Shown: positions 44,472 through 53,944, counted from the stretch's first letter. The stretch: 64,000 bases of DNA from Thiohalocapsa sp. ML1 (GCF_001469165.1 NZ_JABX01000024.1:27237-91236), one strand, 5' to 3'. Program-made: numbers and translations. The notes: generated by a model not told the origin, from the letters alone.

Positions 44472-46015
44472 ACCCACCCGGCGGCGAGCGCCCCTACCAG
44501 GACATCGTCAACCACCTGCTGGACCTGCTGGAGCAGGGCGGGCGCATCACCGACCGGCGCCCCGGCAGCGTCGTGCGCACCCTGGTGGAGGCCTTCGCCC
44601 GCGAGCTCACCGAGACCTACGGGCGCATCGGCGCGCTCTACCGCCACGGCTTCATCGACACCGCCGAGGACCAGGCGCTCGATGCGCTCGTCGCCCTGCT
44701 CGACGTGACGCGCCGGCGCGGCAGCGCGGCCTACGGCGTCGCGGTGTTCCGCCGCGACCCGCGCGTCGCCGGCGCCATCCACATCGCCCGCGACACCCAG
44801 CTCACCGCCGTCAGCGCCGCCACCGACAAGCGCGTGCAGTACCGCACCGCCGCCGCCGAGATCCTGAGCGTCGGCCGCGACGAGGCGAGCGTGTCCATCG
44901 TCGCGGACATCCCGCAGGACGCCGCCGACGCGGACGCGTTCCTGCTCGGTGCCGACGACCTGCGGGATCTCGACGTGCTGCTGGCGGTGCCGCTGGCGGG
45001 CATCGCCGGCGTGCGCATACCCGAGCCCACCGCACTGCGCGGCAGCAACGAGTCCGACGCGCAACTGCGCGCGCGCACCAAGGGCCTGCTCGCCGCCGCC
45101 GGCGGCGGCACCGCCGCGGCGCTGCGCCAGGCGATCCTGGCGGTGCCGACGGTGAGCGCCGTCGAGCTGCGCGACCAGGCCCAAGATGCGTCGCTGCGCC
45201 CGGGCGAGCTGGCCGTGGTGGTGGACGGCGACCTGTCGCGCCCGGACGTGCTCGCGGCGCTGGAGCGCGCCATCGCCGAGGCCAAGGCGCCGGGCATCGC
45301 GGTGCGCCTCGAGAGCATCGACGAGCAGCCGCTGCGGCTCACACTGCACCTGCTGCCGGAGCAGACGCAGCCGTCGCCGGACGAGCGCACCCGGCTGCTC
45401 GGCGACACCGAGCGCCGCGTGCGCGCCCACTGCGACGCCCTCGCGGTGGGCGAGGGCCTGGTCTGGAACCGGCTGCTCGCCGAGATCCTGGCCGTTCCCG
45501 GCCTGCGCGACCTGGACCTGGCCCGCTCCGAGCTCGCGCTGCTCGATGCCGACGGCACCTGGCAGTCGCAGGCCCCGGCCAACCTCCCCGGCCAGGCCCA
45601 GCGCCGGCTGCTGCTGCGCGCCGGCTGCGACGGGCTGCGGATCACGCTCGGCAGCGAGACGCCGCTCTACGTGCACTTCACGCTCGGCGTCGCCGCCGCG
45701 GCGCCCGCCAACCGCCAGGCCGTGGAGCGCAGCCTCACCGAGGCCTTTTGCGCCGCGCTGGCCGCCATCGCCGCCGCCACCGACCCGGCCGCGCGCGCGC
45801 TGCGCCCGGCCGACCTGTTCGCGACGCTGAGCGCGCAGGTGGCCGACCTCGGCGGCGCCCCGGAGTCGGACTTCGCGCTCACCATCACCGACGCCGCCAG
45901 CGGCCTGCGGGCCGTGCGCGGCGCCGCCGACGCGCCGGTGGCGCTGGCGCCGCACGAGCTGCCGGTGGCCGACGGCGAGCCGCCGCTGATCCGGTGGCAG
46001 CCGGCGGCGCCCTGA
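44468..46015 (+). CDS. Baseplate protein J-like (gpJ)
   Basis: A 515-residue wedge component. The Baseplate_J signature is seen in LAGIAGVRIPEPTALRGSNE then DAQLRARTKGLL, together with an N-terminal helical arm (YQDIVNHLLDLLEQGGRITD). It is longer than P2 gpJ (302) and nearer the large baseplate J proteins of tailocin and eCIS types. The stop and next start overlap by one base (TGATG). Confidence 0.88.
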   Translation: MNPPGGERPYQDIVNHLLDLLEQGGRITDRRPGSVVRTLVEAFARELTETYGRIGALYRHGFIDTAEDQALDALVALLDVTRRRGSAAYGVAVFRRDPRVAGAIHIARDTQLTAVSAATDKRVQYRTAAAEILSVGRDEASVSIVADIPQDAADADAFLLGADDLRDLDVLLAVPLAGIAGVRIPEPTALRGSNESDAQLRARTKGLLAAAGGGTAAALRQAILAVPTVSAVELRDQAQDASLRPGELAVVVDGDLSRPDVLAALERAIAEAKAPGIAVRLESIDEQPLRLTLHLLPEQTQPSPDERTRLLGDTERRVRAHCDALAVGEGLVWNRLLAEILAVPGLRDLDLARSELALLDADGTWQSQAPANLPGQAQRRLLLRAGCDGLRITLGSETPLYVHFTLGVAAAAPANRQAVERSLTEAFCAALAAIAAATDPAARALRPADLFATLSAQVADLGGAPESDFALTITDAASGLRAVRGAADAPVALAPHELPVADGEPPLIRWQPAAP

Positions 46016-47967
46016 TGGCCGCGCCGGCAACAACGCGCGGCGCGGGGCGCCCGGACAGCGCCAAGCCGGTGCAGCGCTTCCTGCCGGAGGCCTATCGCAA
46101 GGGCGGCCGAGGCACGGCGCTGTACGCGCTGACCCGCGCGCTGGCGCGCGCCCTGGCGCGGCTCGACCGCGATCTGGAAGCGGCGCTGAAGGCGCATTAC
46201 CTCGACCAGCTCCAGGACCTCGAAGACGCCGCCCGGCTCGGCGCGCTGCTCGACGAGGCGCCGTGGCGCGACGAGACCCTGCCCGCCTTCCGCCGCCGGC
46301 TGCGCCGCTACGCCGCGCTGGTGCTGGCGGGCGGTGCCAACGCCGTGCGGCTGCTGGAGCTGGTGGCGCTGGCCACCGGCGCCGAGGTGCGCGAGCGCTT
46401 CGGCCCGCGCCAGGCCGCCCTGCACACGCTGCCGACCGGCACGGACGCGTACGCCGACCGTTTCACCGTCGCCGCGGTGCTGGAGAAGCCCCTGCCTGCA
46501 CCCGACCCGTTGCCGGCCGCAGGCGCCGACACCGCGGCCCAGAGCGCGCCCGTGCTGCCGGCCCCCGCCGTCTTCATCGCGAGGGTCGAGGATCAGCCGC
46601 TGCAGGACTTCACCGAGCGGGTCGAGCCCGGCCCGGACGGGCGGCTGAGCTGGATTGTGTTCAACGAGGCGCCGTTCGCACCGCCAGACGCCTTCCTGCC
46701 CGACGCCTTCCTGCCCGACGCCTTCCTGCCCGACGCCTTTGGGCAGGACGGCGGTGCGCCCGTGGCGGACCACCCGCGGCTCACCATCACCGCCGGTGCC
46801 GCGCCGCTGGCGGCGCCGGTGCTGGTGCAGCACGAGGCGCGCCGGGCGGTGCTGATCAACCGGGTGCTGCCGCCCGGCTGCGTGCTGGAGCTGGACCTGA
46901 CCGACCCGGCCGCCCCCGCGCTGCTGGAGCACAGCCCGCCGGACATGCGCAGCATGGCGGGTCCGGTCGGCGCGACCGATGCGCAAGGCAACGCCGAGCC
47001 GCTCTATTTCGGCACCGCCGCGATCCTGGATCTGAGCCGCTTCGCCGCGCCGGCCGGGCTGCCGCCGCACTGGGGCCGCTGGTACCCGGCCGCGGCGATT
47101 GCGCCGGTGGCGGACCTCGCGGCCGCGGCCCTCGCCCCCGCAGCGCCCGCGCCGGCACGGCTGCCTTGGCCGCCGCTGCTGCCGCTCGGGCGCAGCGGCT
47201 GGAGCCTGCTCGCCGCGGATTGGTGCGCCGCGGCGGGGCCGGTGCCCATCGAGCGGCTGCGCTTCCGCCACACCGCCGCCAACGCCCCGGCCGCGGTGGC
47301 GCTGCATTGGCGCGGGCGCCTGCCCGGCACCTTCACGGTGCGCTTCGAGCGTCGCTGGTGCTCCCCGGCCGGCGCCGCGGCCCTGCCGGAGCGGGTGCAA
47401 TGGCTGGAGGCGCGCATCCGCCGCCTCGTCCCCGCCGGCAGCGTCTACCTGCCGCCGGAGCGGCTCGCGGAGCCGTGCCAAGACGCCTGCGGCACGCCGC
47501 CGGCGCCCGCGACCCCGAGCGATCCCGTGGTGGACGACGGCCCGGCTGCCGACACGGGCATTGCCGCCGGCGTCGGCACCGACACGGCAGCCGCGCCCGA
47601 GACCGCCGACCCGGCGTCCGCGACCGGCCGGCACCGCATCGACGCGCGCTCCGGACTCGCGCCCGCCGACGCCCTGCACTTGCACCGCGAGCGGGCCGCA
47701 GCGGCGGACCACGACGAGGACGCGCTGCAAGCCGTCGGCGACGGCAGCCTGGCCGGTCGCGCCACACTGGCCTTGAGCGACCGCATCGACATCGAGCGCA
47801 TCGCGCCCGGCAACCCGGGCGGCCTCGCCGTCGACGAGCCCCTCGGGCTCGGCGATCGGCTGAGCCTGATCCGCCGCGGCGCCGACGGTCGCTCGCTGAC
47901 CCTTGCCGAGCGGCTGTCGCCCGGCGATGCATTGGCATTCGACAAGCGCAGGAGAGACGAGTCATGA
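46015..47967 (+). CDS. Baseplate/tail protein I-like with repeat insert
   Basis: A 650-residue protein. Its first 125 residues match the tail protein I pattern: helical, with RFLPEAYRKGGRGTALYALT, YLDQLQDLEDAARLGALLDE and FRRRLRRYAALVLAGGANAV. The large remaining part is unrecognised and beta-rich (about 200-480), followed by a region rich in Asp/Ala. Four in-frame PDAFL units (46684-46743) come from a 15-base duplication. It lies between J and the fibre, so it probably attaches the fibre to the baseplate. Confidence 0.7.
   Translation: MAAPATTRGAGRPDSAKPVQRFLPEAYRKGGRGTALYALTRALARALARLDRDLEAALKAHYLDQLQDLEDAARLGALLDEAPWRDETLPAFRRRLRRYAALVLAGGANAVRLLELVALATGAEVRERFGPRQAALHTLPTGTDAYADRFTVAAVLEKPLPAPDPLPAAGADTAAQSAPVLPAPAVFIARVEDQPLQDFTERVEPGPDGRLSWIVFNEAPFAPPDAFLPDAFLPDAFLPDAFGQDGGAPVADHPRLTITAGAAPLAAPVLVQHEARRAVLINRVLPPGCVLELDLTDPAAPALLEHSPPDMRSMAGPVGATDAQGNAEPLYFGTAAILDLSRFAAPAGLPPHWGRWYPAAAIAPVADLAAAALAPAAPAPARLPWPPLLPLGRSGWSLLAADWCAAAGPVPIERLRFRHTAANAPAAVALHWRGRLPGTFTVRFERRWCSPAGAAALPERVQWLEARIRRLVPAGSVYLPPERLAEPCQDACGTPPAPATPSDPVVDDGPAADTGIAAGVGTDTAAAPETADPASATGRHRIDARSGLAPADALHLHRERAAAADHDEDALQAVGDGSLAGRATLALSDRIDIERIAPGNPGGLAVDEPLGLGDRLSLIRRGADGRSLTLAERLSPGDALAFDKRRRDES
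46684..46743 (+). repeat. 15-base in-frame tandem repeat (PDAFL x4)
   Basis: Four units of CCCGACGCCTTCCTG in frame with the tail protein I-like gene, nearly identical at base level, so recent slippage. Confidence 0.92.
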
Positions 47968-48440
47968 ACCTTGCCGCGCTCTATCCCACGGGCGAGCTCC
48001 GCTTCGAGATCCGCAACCCGGACGGCAGCGTGCGCGCGCGCGGCCGCACCCCGAACCGGGTGCTCGCCGCCGGCCGTGCCCATGTCGCCGCGAGCCTGGC
48101 CGGCGAGGTCGGCAACCAGCGCATCGCCATCGTCGTCGGCAAGGACCCGAGCAGCCCGGAGGACGACAGCCTGCGGGCGCTGCTCGCCCAGGTGGCGGAG
48201 CTGGAGGCCGAGAAGGCCGGCACCGACGGCGAGCGCCTGGTGGTGCAGGCCGCCTGGGTGGCCGACGCGCCGCAGACCCTGGGCGAGTCCGGCGTTGTGC
48301 TGACCTACGAGCAGAGCGGCTCGCGCAAAAAGCACCAGCTCCTCTACAACCGCGCCGTGCTGGACCCGGTTGAAGCCATCGAGGCGGGCGAGACGGTGAC
48401 CCTGACCTGGACGCTCTCCTTCGGCCGCCACGACGCCTGA
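47964..48440 (+). CDS. Hypothetical protein of the particle locus
   Basis: A 158-residue protein. AGGAGA precedes the ATG and the start overlaps the preceding stop (ATGA). It begins ALYPTGELRFEIRNPDGSVR, reminiscent of a small beta domain, and ends with a strand-rich LTYEQSGSRKKHQLLYNRAV. The layout suggests a structural component joining the baseplate and the fibre. No family recognised. Confidence 0.8.
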   Translation: MNLAALYPTGELRFEIRNPDGSVRARGRTPNRVLAAGRAHVAASLAGEVGNQRIAIVVGKDPSSPEDDSLRALLAQVAELEAEKAGTDGERLVVQAAWVADAPQTLGESGVVLTYEQSGSRKKHQLLYNRAVLDPVEAIEAGETVTLTWTLSFGRHDA

Positions 48441-48486
48441 TGCCTGCGCCCGTGCAACCCGACCCTTTGTCACCGGAGACGCCGCC

Positions 48487-50901
48487 ATGCCGATGAGCCC
48501 GCGCCTCGCCGAGGCCTTCGACACCGACCCGGAGCTGGCGCTCAAGCTGCGCGGCGCGCTCGGCGCGTACATCGAGCAGGCCGGCATCGACCCGGACCCG
48601 ACCCGGGTGCCGCGTCTTTGGACCGCGCTGTTGCTGCGCCACGGCGGCGGCGACGAGGCGCTGACCGCGGCCGTGAAGGAGCTGCGCGCGCGGGCCAACG
48701 ACGACCCCGAGGGCTTCAAGGACGCGGTGACGGAGCTTGCGGCCGGCGTGACGCTGGAGCAGACCCGCGACGCCCTGCTCGCGGAGGTGGGCGCCCGGCT
48801 AGAGCAGACGGGCATCGACGCCCGCGCGCGGGCGGCGGCGCTCGGGCGGCTGGCCGCCGGCGAGGCGTCGGCGGACGCGGTGATCGACCTGGTACGGCTG
48901 CTGGAGCAGGCGGGCCGGGAGCCGGCCGTGCTCAAAGCCCTGCTGCTAGCGCCCGAGGACGCCGCCGACGCCGCCGACACCCGGCTCAGCGAGCAGTTGC
49001 ACAAGCTCGGCCTCGGCCACTGGCTCGGCCAGGTGACGCATTGGCTCGACCGCTCCGCGGACACCGCGGAGCGCGCCAAGCGGCTCGACACGCTGCTGGC
49101 CGACCTTGCCGCGCTGAACCCCGCCGACGCCGAGGCGCTGCTGCGCGAGCGGGTGCTGGGCCTGCCCGCCGATCCGCCGCCGGCCGACCCGCTCGCGCGC
49201 TGCCGGGAGGAGATCGCAGCCAAGCTCGGCGCCCTCGACGGCTATCCGGCGCTCCAGGCCGGCTTGGAGCTCTTGTACCGGCGCGGCGCCTGGGCCCGGG
49301 AGCGCGACGGCGGCGCGGGCCTGTTCCAGCCCGGCGGCCTCATCACCGCCCACGAGCTGAACGATCTCCTCGCCGCCTTTCTGCACCAGCTCGTGCACCA
49401 CGGCCACCGCGGCGGCGAGCACCTGCTCGACGGCGCCCCGCTCGGCGGCGACGCCATCGCAAGCGCGGCCATCGACACCCGGCACCTGGCGCCGCGCGCC
49501 GTCGACCAGGCGCGTCTCGCGGACGCCGCCGTGGGCGCCGAGCAGTTGCGCGCCGGCGCCGTGCAGACCGGCCATCTCGCGGCGGGCGCGGTGGGTGCCC
49601 AGCAGCTCGCCGACGAGGCCGTGGGCTTCGCGGCCCTGGCGGCAGAGGTGCGCGCCGCCCTGCAACGCGACGGCGGCCCCAGCACCCGCGGCTACCTGAT
49701 GTTTCTGGACCCGGCGGCGCTGCTCACCGCGAGCGACGCCGACAAGGACGAAGCCGAAGACGCAGACGGGCTGCCGTCCCAGTTCCAGGGCTTTGTCACG
49801 GCGGACAAGGTGCTGGAGCTCGCCGTGCCGGTCATCGGCTTGGCCGAGTCCGGCGAGCTGCAGATCGTCAGCGACTATGGCATGGCGGCCGACCGCTTGG
49901 CCGGTCGGGTGGTGCCGGGCGCGGGCGGCGGCATCGCGGGCGTCGGCGGTATCGCGGCCGCATCCACCACCGTGTACGCCGACGCACGGGCCGGCACGCG
50001 GGAGGTTGCGACCGCCGCTGTTCGGCCGGCAAGCACCAGCGCCGCCGCAACCGCAGGCGTCGCCGCCGGTGCCAAGCCGACCGCCGCCGTGCGGAGCGGG
50101 ACGCCGCGCATCGCCGCGGCCAGCCGCCCCGGCATGGACTTCGGCGACGTCGCGCTGGACCAGAGCATCGCCCGCGGCAGCGCGCTCGGTGCCGCCGTCG
50201 ACACGGCCTACGCGCGCATCGTCCGCGGGCTGGCCACGGAGCTGGCGCACAAGCCGCCGGGCTGGCAGCTCAGCGCGGATCTGCTGCGCCGGCGCCGGCA
50301 GGCCATCACCATCGACCCGAGCGGCCTCGCGCTGGCGGGCCACTGGGCCTGCGGCCCCATCACCCTGCACCCCGGGCTCGGCGGCAACGGCCTGCTGAAC
50401 GACTATCGCGACCTCCAATACAGCCTCGGCAGCCCGCCCAGCGGCAAGGCACGGGCGGCGGCGCGGGCGCTCATCTACAGCTACGGCATGCCGGTGGAGA
50501 TGATCGACGACGCCGCTCTGCGCACCCGCGCCTTCGGCAACGCCGCCTTCGTCGAGCTGCTGAACCGCCCGGAGCGCAACGGCTTCGGCTATACCACGGC
50601 GGACGACGCCAACATCCGTGCCGTCTACCGGCTCGCCGCCGCGGGCGACCTGCCGCCGCGGGTGCGGGTGCTGTTCGAGCAGCCGTACCGGCACTGCGCC
50701 TATGCGGTCGTCGCGACGCCGGACCTGCCGCCGCCGACGCCGAGCGGCACGCACAAGGACCTAAGGCTGCTCTACCGCAGCCAGACGCCGCTGGTGGTGT
50801 CGCGCGCGCGGCAGTATGTGGAGATCGCCTTTCATCCCTTCGATGAGCAGAGCAACCGGGTGAGCTTCAGCCTCGCGATTCACGGCGAGCTGGAGTCCTG
50901 A
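48487..50901 (+). CDS. Putative tail fibre / receptor-binding protein
   Basis: An 804-residue protein. Residues 1-280 are helical (LRGALGAYIEQAGIDPDP). From about residue 324 to 388 six short units of the type AVxxxxLAxxAV repeat (AVDQARLADAAVGAEQLRAG then AVQTGHLAAGAV), a pattern of trimeric fibre stalks. After a Gly/Ala-rich hinge comes a C-terminal domain (about 570-804) with RQAITIDPSGLALAGHWACG. This is the best candidate for target recognition. No separate fibre chaperone was recognised. The last codons and stop lie in a four-fold 12-base repeat. Confidence 0.65.
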   Translation: MPMSPRLAEAFDTDPELALKLRGALGAYIEQAGIDPDPTRVPRLWTALLLRHGGGDEALTAAVKELRARANDDPEGFKDAVTELAAGVTLEQTRDALLAEVGARLEQTGIDARARAAALGRLAAGEASADAVIDLVRLLEQAGREPAVLKALLLAPEDAADAADTRLSEQLHKLGLGHWLGQVTHWLDRSADTAERAKRLDTLLADLAALNPADAEALLRERVLGLPADPPPADPLARCREEIAAKLGALDGYPALQAGLELLYRRGAWARERDGGAGLFQPGGLITAHELNDLLAAFLHQLVHHGHRGGEHLLDGAPLGGDAIASAAIDTRHLAPRAVDQARLADAAVGAEQLRAGAVQTGHLAAGAVGAQQLADEAVGFAALAAEVRAALQRDGGPSTRGYLMFLDPAALLTASDADKDEAEDADGLPSQFQGFVTADKVLELAVPVIGLAESGELQIVSDYGMAADRLAGRVVPGAGGGIAGVGGIAAASTTVYADARAGTREVATAAVRPASTSAAATAGVAAGAKPTAAVRSGTPRIAAASRPGMDFGDVALDQSIARGSALGAAVDTAYARIVRGLATELAHKPPGWQLSADLLRRRRQAITIDPSGLALAGHWACGPITLHPGLGGNGLLNDYRDLQYSLGSPPSGKARAAARALIYSYGMPVEMIDDAALRTRAFGNAAFVELLNRPERNGFGYTTADDANIRAVYRLAAAGDLPPRVRVLFEQPYRHCAYAVVATPDLPPPTPSGTHKDLRLLYRSQTPLVVSRARQYVEIAFHPFDEQSNRVSFSLAIHGELES

Positions 50902-50938
50902 CTGGAGTCCTGATTGGAGTCCCGACTGGAGTCCTGAC
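50891..50938 (+). repeat. Four-fold 12-base repeat between fibre gene and next gene
   Basis: Four tandem copies of TGGAGTCCTGAC (third unit CCCGAC, second ends T) run from the last codons of the fibre gene to the base before ATG 50939. Three units hold a TGA in the fibre frame. Confidence 0.9.
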
Positions 50939-52063
50939 ATGATCGACGCCTTCGAGCGGCACTGCCTCGCGCATCTGCAAGCGCGGCTCGCCGCGCTGCA
51001 CGCGCAGGCGCCGATGTTCCTGACGCCGCGCACCGCCCCCGGCGCCGCCGACCCGGCGGACATCGACGACCTCGCCGACACCGAGTCGGCCCTGCTGCTG
51101 CGGCTGGAGGAGCTGACCCTGCTGCCGGAGAGCGTGCAGGTGGGGCGCGCGCCGACGGACGCGGCGCAGGAATGGCACGCCCGCGCCCGGGTCAGCCTGA
51201 CGCTGGCCGGGCCGGCGGCAGGCGGCGAGCATGCCGATGGCGTCGGCGGCCTGGTCGTGAGCCCCGCGGCGGAGCGCTTCGCGGCCGTGGATCATGCCCT
51301 GGCGGCGCTGCTGCTGGACTTCCGCGACCGCGCCGAGCCGGCCGCCGATGGCGCGTCGAGCGATGCCGGCGCCGGCTTGCGGGGGCGGCTGCGTGCGCAG
51401 GTCGCGGGGCGCAGCGCCGAGCTCGCGTGGGCCTGGCTGGAGCTTGGCCCGGTGCGCGCCGAGCGCAGCGGCGGGCGGCGCCTCTGGCGCCTGGCGGCGG
51501 CGGTGCGCCTGCACTATCGCCTGAGCCCGGCAGCGCCGGAGGGCGGGCGCGTGCTGCGGGTGGACAGCCTGGTGGAGGGCCGCGGTCTCCGGCCGAGCGC
51601 CGGCAGCCTCCATGCCGGTGCCGAGGCATTGAGCCTCGACGCCGTAGACGGCCTGGACACCGCGCTGCGCACCGAGCTGGCCGGGCGCGGCATCGGCCAT
51701 GTCGGCGACCTGCCGGCGCCCGAGCACATCGGTGCCTTGCTCGATGACCTCGCCGAGCTGACCCCCGCCGCCCGCGCGGTGCTGGAGCAGCTCGCCACCA
51801 TCGCCGTGGTGCGCCGGCGCTTCCGACCTTGGGCGGAGATGGCGCCGCTGCCGCAGCCGCTGCTCGCGCTGCCGGTGCTGGCGCTGTCCGTGCCCACGCC
51901 GGAACAGCGGGAGATCCTGGACGCTGCCGAGGCGAACCTCGAAACGCGCCTGCACATCGCCCTCGCGGCGCGCCCGCTGGCGGCGCTGCTGCGCGCCCCG
52001 CTGCAGCGCGAGCTGCAGCTCGGGCACCTGCTGCGGGTGCAGGCGTGGCAGGCAGCGCCATGA
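50939..52063 (+). CDS. Hypothetical protein of the particle locus
   Basis: A 374-residue protein starting MIDAFERHCLAHLQARLAAL. It shows alternating alpha and beta parts; RTELAGRGIGHVGDLPAPEH at about residues 240-260 resembles a helix-hairpin-helix. No family recognised. The start lies one base behind the 12-base repeat, so translation probably depends on coupling or on a GGAG within the repeat. It overlaps the next gene by four bases (ATGA). Confidence 0.75.
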   Translation: MIDAFERHCLAHLQARLAALHAQAPMFLTPRTAPGAADPADIDDLADTESALLLRLEELTLLPESVQVGRAPTDAAQEWHARARVSLTLAGPAAGGEHADGVGGLVVSPAAERFAAVDHALAALLLDFRDRAEPAADGASSDAGAGLRGRLRAQVAGRSAELAWAWLELGPVRAERSGGRRLWRLAAAVRLHYRLSPAAPEGGRVLRVDSLVEGRGLRPSAGSLHAGAEALSLDAVDGLDTALRTELAGRGIGHVGDLPAPEHIGALLDDLAELTPAARAVLEQLATIAVVRRRFRPWAEMAPLPQPLLALPVLALSVPTPEQREILDAAEANLETRLHIALAARPLAALLRAPLQRELQLGHLLRVQAWQAAP

Positions 52064-53793
52064 GCAACGGCATCGACGACGGCGACGCCCTCGCCTTCGC
52101 GCCGCCGGCACGGCCGCAGGCGACCTGGCGGCTGGACGCGCCGCCCGCCGCCCCGCTGGCCGTCACGCTGCCGGCGGAGCGGGCGCTGCGGCTGCGCATC
52201 GAAGGGCCGGCGAGCGCGCGGTTCGCCACCGCCCGGCTGGTGCTGGAGGGCCGCGAGCTGTGGCGCGCGCTGGAAGATCCGCTCTGGGGCAGCAGCCGTG
52301 CGGACGGCCCGCTGCCCGCCGGGTCGCTCCCCGACGGCGGCCGGGCAAGCACCTTCCTGTTTCTGCGGCCCGAGCGCATCGCGCAGGTACGCGTATACGA
52401 CAGCGCGGCACCGGCCGGCGACATCATCATCGCCGGCGGCGCGGCGGGGGTCTTCACGGAGCTGGGCCGCATCACGCTCGGCGGCACGGACGGGAGCGCG
52501 ACGATCGCCGCCGAGGTGCCGGCGCTGCGCATTGCTTATCCCGCCGACGCGAGCCCGCGCTGCGAGATCCTGTCGCCATCGTCGGCACGCCGCATCAGCG
52601 TGGCCGCCGTCGGCGGCCCGCCGCTGCAAGTGCTGCAGGCGACGCTGACCCCGGACAGCCGGGCCGAGACCATCGACCTCGCCGGCGCACTCAATCAGCT
52701 CTGGCAAGCGGACGGGGACAGGGGCTACGCCGAGCTGGACCTGGTCTCGGTGACGGACGGCAACATCGAGCTGTCGCTCGATGCCCGCTGGCAACGCCTG
52801 GCCACCGGCGTGGCCGTGCTGCCCGGCGGCGCGCCGGCCGTCGACGCCAAGCTCCGGCTGGACCCCTTTCGCGCGGTGCAGATCGGCCTGCCGAGCTTGC
52901 CGACGCCCGGTGAGCGCAACGTGCAGCTCGCCCTGAGCGGCAAGCTGGCCGCGCTGCGTCTGCACCGCGATGCGGCGCTGCTGGCGCGCCCGCCCGCGTT
53001 CTCGGTTGCGGTGGATGAGCGTCGCGAGGTCGCGCAGCCGCTGCGGCTCGCCTGCGCCGGGCCGCCGCGCCCGCGGCGCATCGGCGCCATCTGGCTGTGG
53101 CTGGAGCAGCCGCCCGCCGCCGAGGTGCGGCTGCGGGTGCGGCTCTATGCGCCGGACCGCGAGCGCATGCCGGCACTGGACGAGGCGCCGAACCAGGCGC
53201 GCGGCGGCGCCGTTCCGGTCGTCGCCGAGGCGACCTTGACCTTGCCGGCGGACGCGGCCCGCTACCTCCGGCTCGACGGCGGCTTCGCGCATCGCGCCGA
53301 GCCGTCCGCACCGCTGGACCTGCCGAGCGACCTGGCCGCGGACTGGTTCTTCGTCGGGCTCCTGGGCAGCCGCGAGCCGGTCGCGCTGCTGCACGGCGGC
53401 TTGCCCGCGGCGGCTGCCGAGGCAGCCGGCGAGGACGCTGGAGACCAGGGCGAGCCGGCCAGCACCGAGCCGCCCCCGGCCGCCCCGGGGCGCGGCGGCG
53501 GCGCCGCCGCCGGTGCCGCATGCTGGCGCAACCTCGCCGGCGGTGCCGCCTGGCAGGTGCGCTCGTTCTCGCGACAGGGCGCAGCGCTGCACATCGCGCT
53601 CGAGACGCTGCTGGAGGCGGCGGACTTTCCGGCCGAGCATCTGCTTGAGATCGGCACTCGGCCGGTGCCGCTGCCGGCGGCCGAGCTGACGGGGCTGACG
53701 GTGACACTCGCGCTGACCGACAGCACGGACACGCTTGACATTGCGAGCGACATTGCCGGCGAGCTCACCGTCAGCGCTACCGTGACCGGCTGA
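52060..53793 (+). CDS. Large beta-rich protein at the end of the particle locus
   Basis: A 577-residue protein, beta-rich over its whole length (LAVTLPAERALRLRIEGPAS and LRLDPFRAVQIGLPSLPTPG), with an Ala/Gly/Pro linker at about 470-500 before the last domain. No known family or catalytic motif. Its cotranslational link to the preceding gene and its position behind the fibre suggest a surface or accessory structural role. A toxic cargo is also possible; no evidence was seen for it. Confidence 0.75.
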   Translation: MSNGIDDGDALAFAPPARPQATWRLDAPPAAPLAVTLPAERALRLRIEGPASARFATARLVLEGRELWRALEDPLWGSSRADGPLPAGSLPDGGRASTFLFLRPERIAQVRVYDSAAPAGDIIIAGGAAGVFTELGRITLGGTDGSATIAAEVPALRIAYPADASPRCEILSPSSARRISVAAVGGPPLQVLQATLTPDSRAETIDLAGALNQLWQADGDRGYAELDLVSVTDGNIELSLDARWQRLATGVAVLPGGAPAVDAKLRLDPFRAVQIGLPSLPTPGERNVQLALSGKLAALRLHRDAALLARPPAFSVAVDERREVAQPLRLACAGPPRPRRIGAIWLWLEQPPAAEVRLRVRLYAPDRERMPALDEAPNQARGGAVPVVAEATLTLPADAARYLRLDGGFAHRAEPSAPLDLPSDLAADWFFVGLLGSREPVALLHGGLPAAAAEAAGEDAGDQGEPASTEPPPAAPGRGGGAAAGAACWRNLAGGAAWQVRSFSRQGAALHIALETLLEAADFPAEHLLEIGTRPVPLPAAELTGLTVTLALTDSTDTLDIASDIAGELTVSATVTG

Positions 53794-53944
53794 GGCCCGC
53801 GCCGCCGCGAGCACGCGCCTTTGAGCACGCGCGTTTGCTTGATACAGCGCAGCCGCCGGCCGTGCCGACACGGGGGGATTGGGTTACTGTTCCCGCGTTC
53901 CGGCTGTGGTGAGTGCCGGGCCCCGTTGCTGCAAAGAGGCGCCG

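Noticed and set aside
36445..53793. Complete prophage
   Set aside because: No integrase, terminase, portal, capsid, holin or lysin, and no att-like repeats found at its ends.
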